DNA of 64,000 nucleotides from CBDBKL01 sp965206675 (GTDB taxonomy: Bacteria > Bdellovibrionota > Bdellovibrionia > Bdellovibrionales > JAKFYE01), in contig CBDBKL010000008.1 of NCBI GenBank assembly GCA_965206675.1, forward strand, positions 248,001 through 312,000, written 5' to 3'. The translations under genes were made by a program, and so were the position numbers. Below the pieces are notes generated by a model. That model did no database searches and was not told the origin of the DNA. It worked only from the letters and a program-made list of their open reading frames with translations. This document shows positions 62,175-64,000 of the stretch, in pieces; the stretch's first letter is position 1, and each line of letters starts with the position of its first letter.

Positions 62175-62429
62175 CCCCACTCTTTTCTCCAACTCTTATC
62201 TCTTCAACTTTTAAATACAATATGAAATTTCAAGATAAAAATACGAAAGACAGAAGTTTGTTTATTACACAATTTTTAAAAAGTAAAAACTTCTTCTATT
62301 TTGAAAGTGATTATCAAAGCGATTTTTTCTATCTGATAGATGTATTGCTCTAAGAGTATCTTATGAATATCTTATATGGTTAATAAGCCGTATTATTTAT
62401 ACATTATTCAATACAAGAGTGTGAAGAAC

Positions 62430-63857
62430 TTACTGTTGTTCGTTATCCTCTAGCAACCGGTCAACAATAGTCGTGTAACTTCCGGCCTCTTCATCCGCCA
62501 AAGCTCTTAAGACCTCACCCCTACTCAGTTGGGATTCAGAAGATACCCTATCTAAAAGATGAATTAGCACCTCTCCACAACAATAGGAATCTTCCTGAGC
62601 TCTATGTAGAGTACCATGATCAATACCTAAAAATTTAGCTAAATTTCCTAAAGCATGACTGTCAACGGCATCCGATAAAATCCTCCTCGATAACTCTAAA
62701 GTATCAATAATAGAACCTTCTGGTTTACGGACTTTTTCAACGGCTGCAATCGTTGTATTATGCTGTTGATTATAAATTTCAACTGCTTCATTAAATACTT
62801 CCACACTTCCATTTAACCGATCATAGGCTGCACGTAAAAAACTAACATCAAATTCAGCATTGTGAGCAACAACGTGATCTTTACCTAAAAATTGAATCAA
62901 CGGCTCTATCACTCCATCTATAGTGGGGTTACTCTCTTGTTGAAGCATTTCATCTGTAATCCCTGTTAATTTCAATACCTCTTGCCTGAGGACTTTTATC
63001 ATCCCCCCGTCAGGCACTCTTCTTATAAGAGTTTGAAAAGCCTCTATGGGATGACCATTTACATACCGAACAGCTCCAACCTCAGTAATTTCATCTATAT
63101 TAGCTTTTAAACCCGTTGTCTCAAAATCTATTGCCACAAAAGAAACTTCTTCATTTTTCTTTGTTGCTGTTCTACGTTTTCGTTTAGAAATATCAGAACT
63201 CACAAAAGAGCGGCCTGCATTAGCACCCCTTATCCTATATTCAAAATTTTGCCTTAAACTCTCAATTTCTTTCGCACTTAAACGTGATAGTGCCCTTCCA
63301 TAGAATTCCCTCGAACCTAAATCCAATAAGAAAACATGAAGTCTGTCAGGACGATTGGATAAAATTAAGTCAGATAACAGGCGATGTAATTCCTGTTTTT
63401 TTAAATCAGATAAAACAGCATGGATTTCTCCTTTGGCCAACTTCACCTTATCTACGGCATACTGTCTTAACTTCCTTAAGGATCGACCCAGTTGATTTTC
63501 ATTTAAAAGAGAAAGTAGATAATACATCTCTTCATTTCTTTTACGCGTACGTAAATTATATAAAAAGCCTCCATAACCCTTTTGTCGGAGTTCTGTTAAT
63601 AAAAGCTCTAAAACACCCTGACTAATTCTTGCTTCTCTCAATTCGGGCAATACATCGTTGATACGCTCTTGTGCCACTTTTTCTTGTTCTGATAATGGTC
63701 GTCGTGATTCAACATTACCCTTTGCATAACAAGACAGTTCACCATAAGCGGAATTATGAATAACGGTAAAAAGGATTAGTAATAAGATTTGTTTGTAAAA
63801 AAGTTGGAAAGATTGAAAAAAAGCATGGAACTGCTTCCGAAAATACACCTCTTTCAT
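62430..63857 (-). CDS. Exported DnaQ-like (DEDDh) exonuclease 2 with extra N-terminal domain
   Basis: 475 residues. A signal-like stretch (ILLLILFTVIHNSAYG, residues 24-39) is followed by ELSCYAKG, matching the AYG-x-SCY junction of the paralogue. Residues 50-215 are a helical extra domain without a recognised family. The DEDDh domain near 240-430 has canonical residues: VAIDFETTGL (Asp244, Glu246), AHNAEFDVSFL (Asp337) and LHRAQEDSYCC (His418, Asp423). It probably acts outside the cytoplasm on DNA or RNA. A run of eight G abuts the start codon (63858-63865) in place of a normal Shine-Dalgarno site. Confidence 0.87.
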   Translation of the reverse strand: MKEVYFRKQFHAFFQSFQLFYKQILLLILFTVIHNSAYGELSCYAKGNVESRRPLSEQEKVAQERINDVLPELREARISQGVLELLLTELRQKGYGGFLYNLRTRKRNEEMYYLLSLLNENQLGRSLRKLRQYAVDKVKLAKGEIHAVLSDLKKQELHRLLSDLILSNRPDRLHVFLLDLGSREFYGRALSRLSAKEIESLRQNFEYRIRGANAGRSFVSSDISKRKRRTATKKNEEVSFVAIDFETTGLKANIDEITEVGAVRYVNGHPIEAFQTLIRRVPDGGMIKVLRQEVLKLTGITDEMLQQESNPTIDGVIEPLIQFLGKDHVVAHNAEFDVSFLRAAYDRLNGSVEVFNEAVEIYNQQHNTTIAAVEKVRKPEGSIIDTLELSRRILSDAVDSHALGNLAKFLGIDHGTLHRAQEDSYCCGEVLIHLLDRVSSESQLSRGEVLRALADEEAGSYTTIVDRLLEDNEQQ

Positions 63858-64000
63858 CCCCCCCCATGATGAAAAAATAAAGCCCTTATACCCGTAAGTA
63901 TGTAATGCCCCTAAACTTAAGTCACAGATAAAAATAGAAATAACAATGTCGCTCTCTAGAAGGAAAGGTTTGCTAGCCTCTTAAAATCACAAAAGAAATT

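Overview
This is a low-GC (by eye about 38 %), gene-dense stretch of a free-living Gram-negative chromosome. Outer-membrane beta-barrels, lipoproteins, a Tad/Flp pilus secretin, an rpsU-yqeY-dnaG-rpoD block, GroES/GroEL and leucine catabolism are all present. Secreted ankyrin proteins, a Tad pilus operon ending in an Rhs/YD-repeat protein and two exported DnaQ-type nucleases would suit a predatory or host-interacting lineage such as the low-GC Bdellovibrionota. That placement is inference; no rRNA gene is present to settle it.

Layout. 1-8.6 kb: the end of adenosine deaminase, a thiamine ABC transporter (thiBPQ) behind a DoxX-like gene, ferredoxin plus endonuclease III, a crotonase with citrate synthase, and a SpoIIE-type phosphatase. 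8.6-20.8 kb: an ankyrin lipoprotein behind a poly-G promoter, an unknown anchored protein, a beta-barrel, and a leucine-degradation group (HMG-CoA lyase, a split methylcrotonyl-CoA carboxylase, a methylglutaconyl-CoA hydratase) interrupted by two secreted ankyrin genes, one preceded by 17 heptamer repeats. 20.8-23.6 kb: RNase P RNA, small accessory genes of toxin-antitoxin flavour, and tRNA-Met. 23.6-33.5 kb: rpoD, dnaG, yqeY and rpsU, a third secreted ankyrin, tadA, two exported proteins, rfbB and rfbA. 33.5-37.1 kb: hairpin repeats, tRNA-Ser and a small AT-rich island (coiled-coil protein, KAP P-loop ATPase, zinc/HTH regulator). 37.2-46.5 kb: the Tad operon (Flp pilin, prepilin peptidase, three pilin-like proteins, CpaB, CpaC, a fused CpaE-CpaF ATPase, TadB, Rhs protein). 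46.5-50.4 kb: small exported proteins, an Rpn-type nuclease, a CheY-like regulator and DedA. 50.4-64 kb: groEL/groES, galU, a periplasmic protein, priA, a TPR protein divergent from a large pilin-like protein, DUF2203, nadE, and the paired exported DEDDh exonucleases.

Themes. Two families of dispersed long hairpin repeats, one with compensatory stem changes between copies, occupy many gene ends. Simple-sequence tracts (G9 in a promoter, a 17 x 7-nt array, G8 against a start codon) lie in front of genes for exported ankyrin or nuclease proteins and suggest phase variation. The Tad operon's prepilin peptidase appears to have at least five substrates, one encoded 20 kb away.
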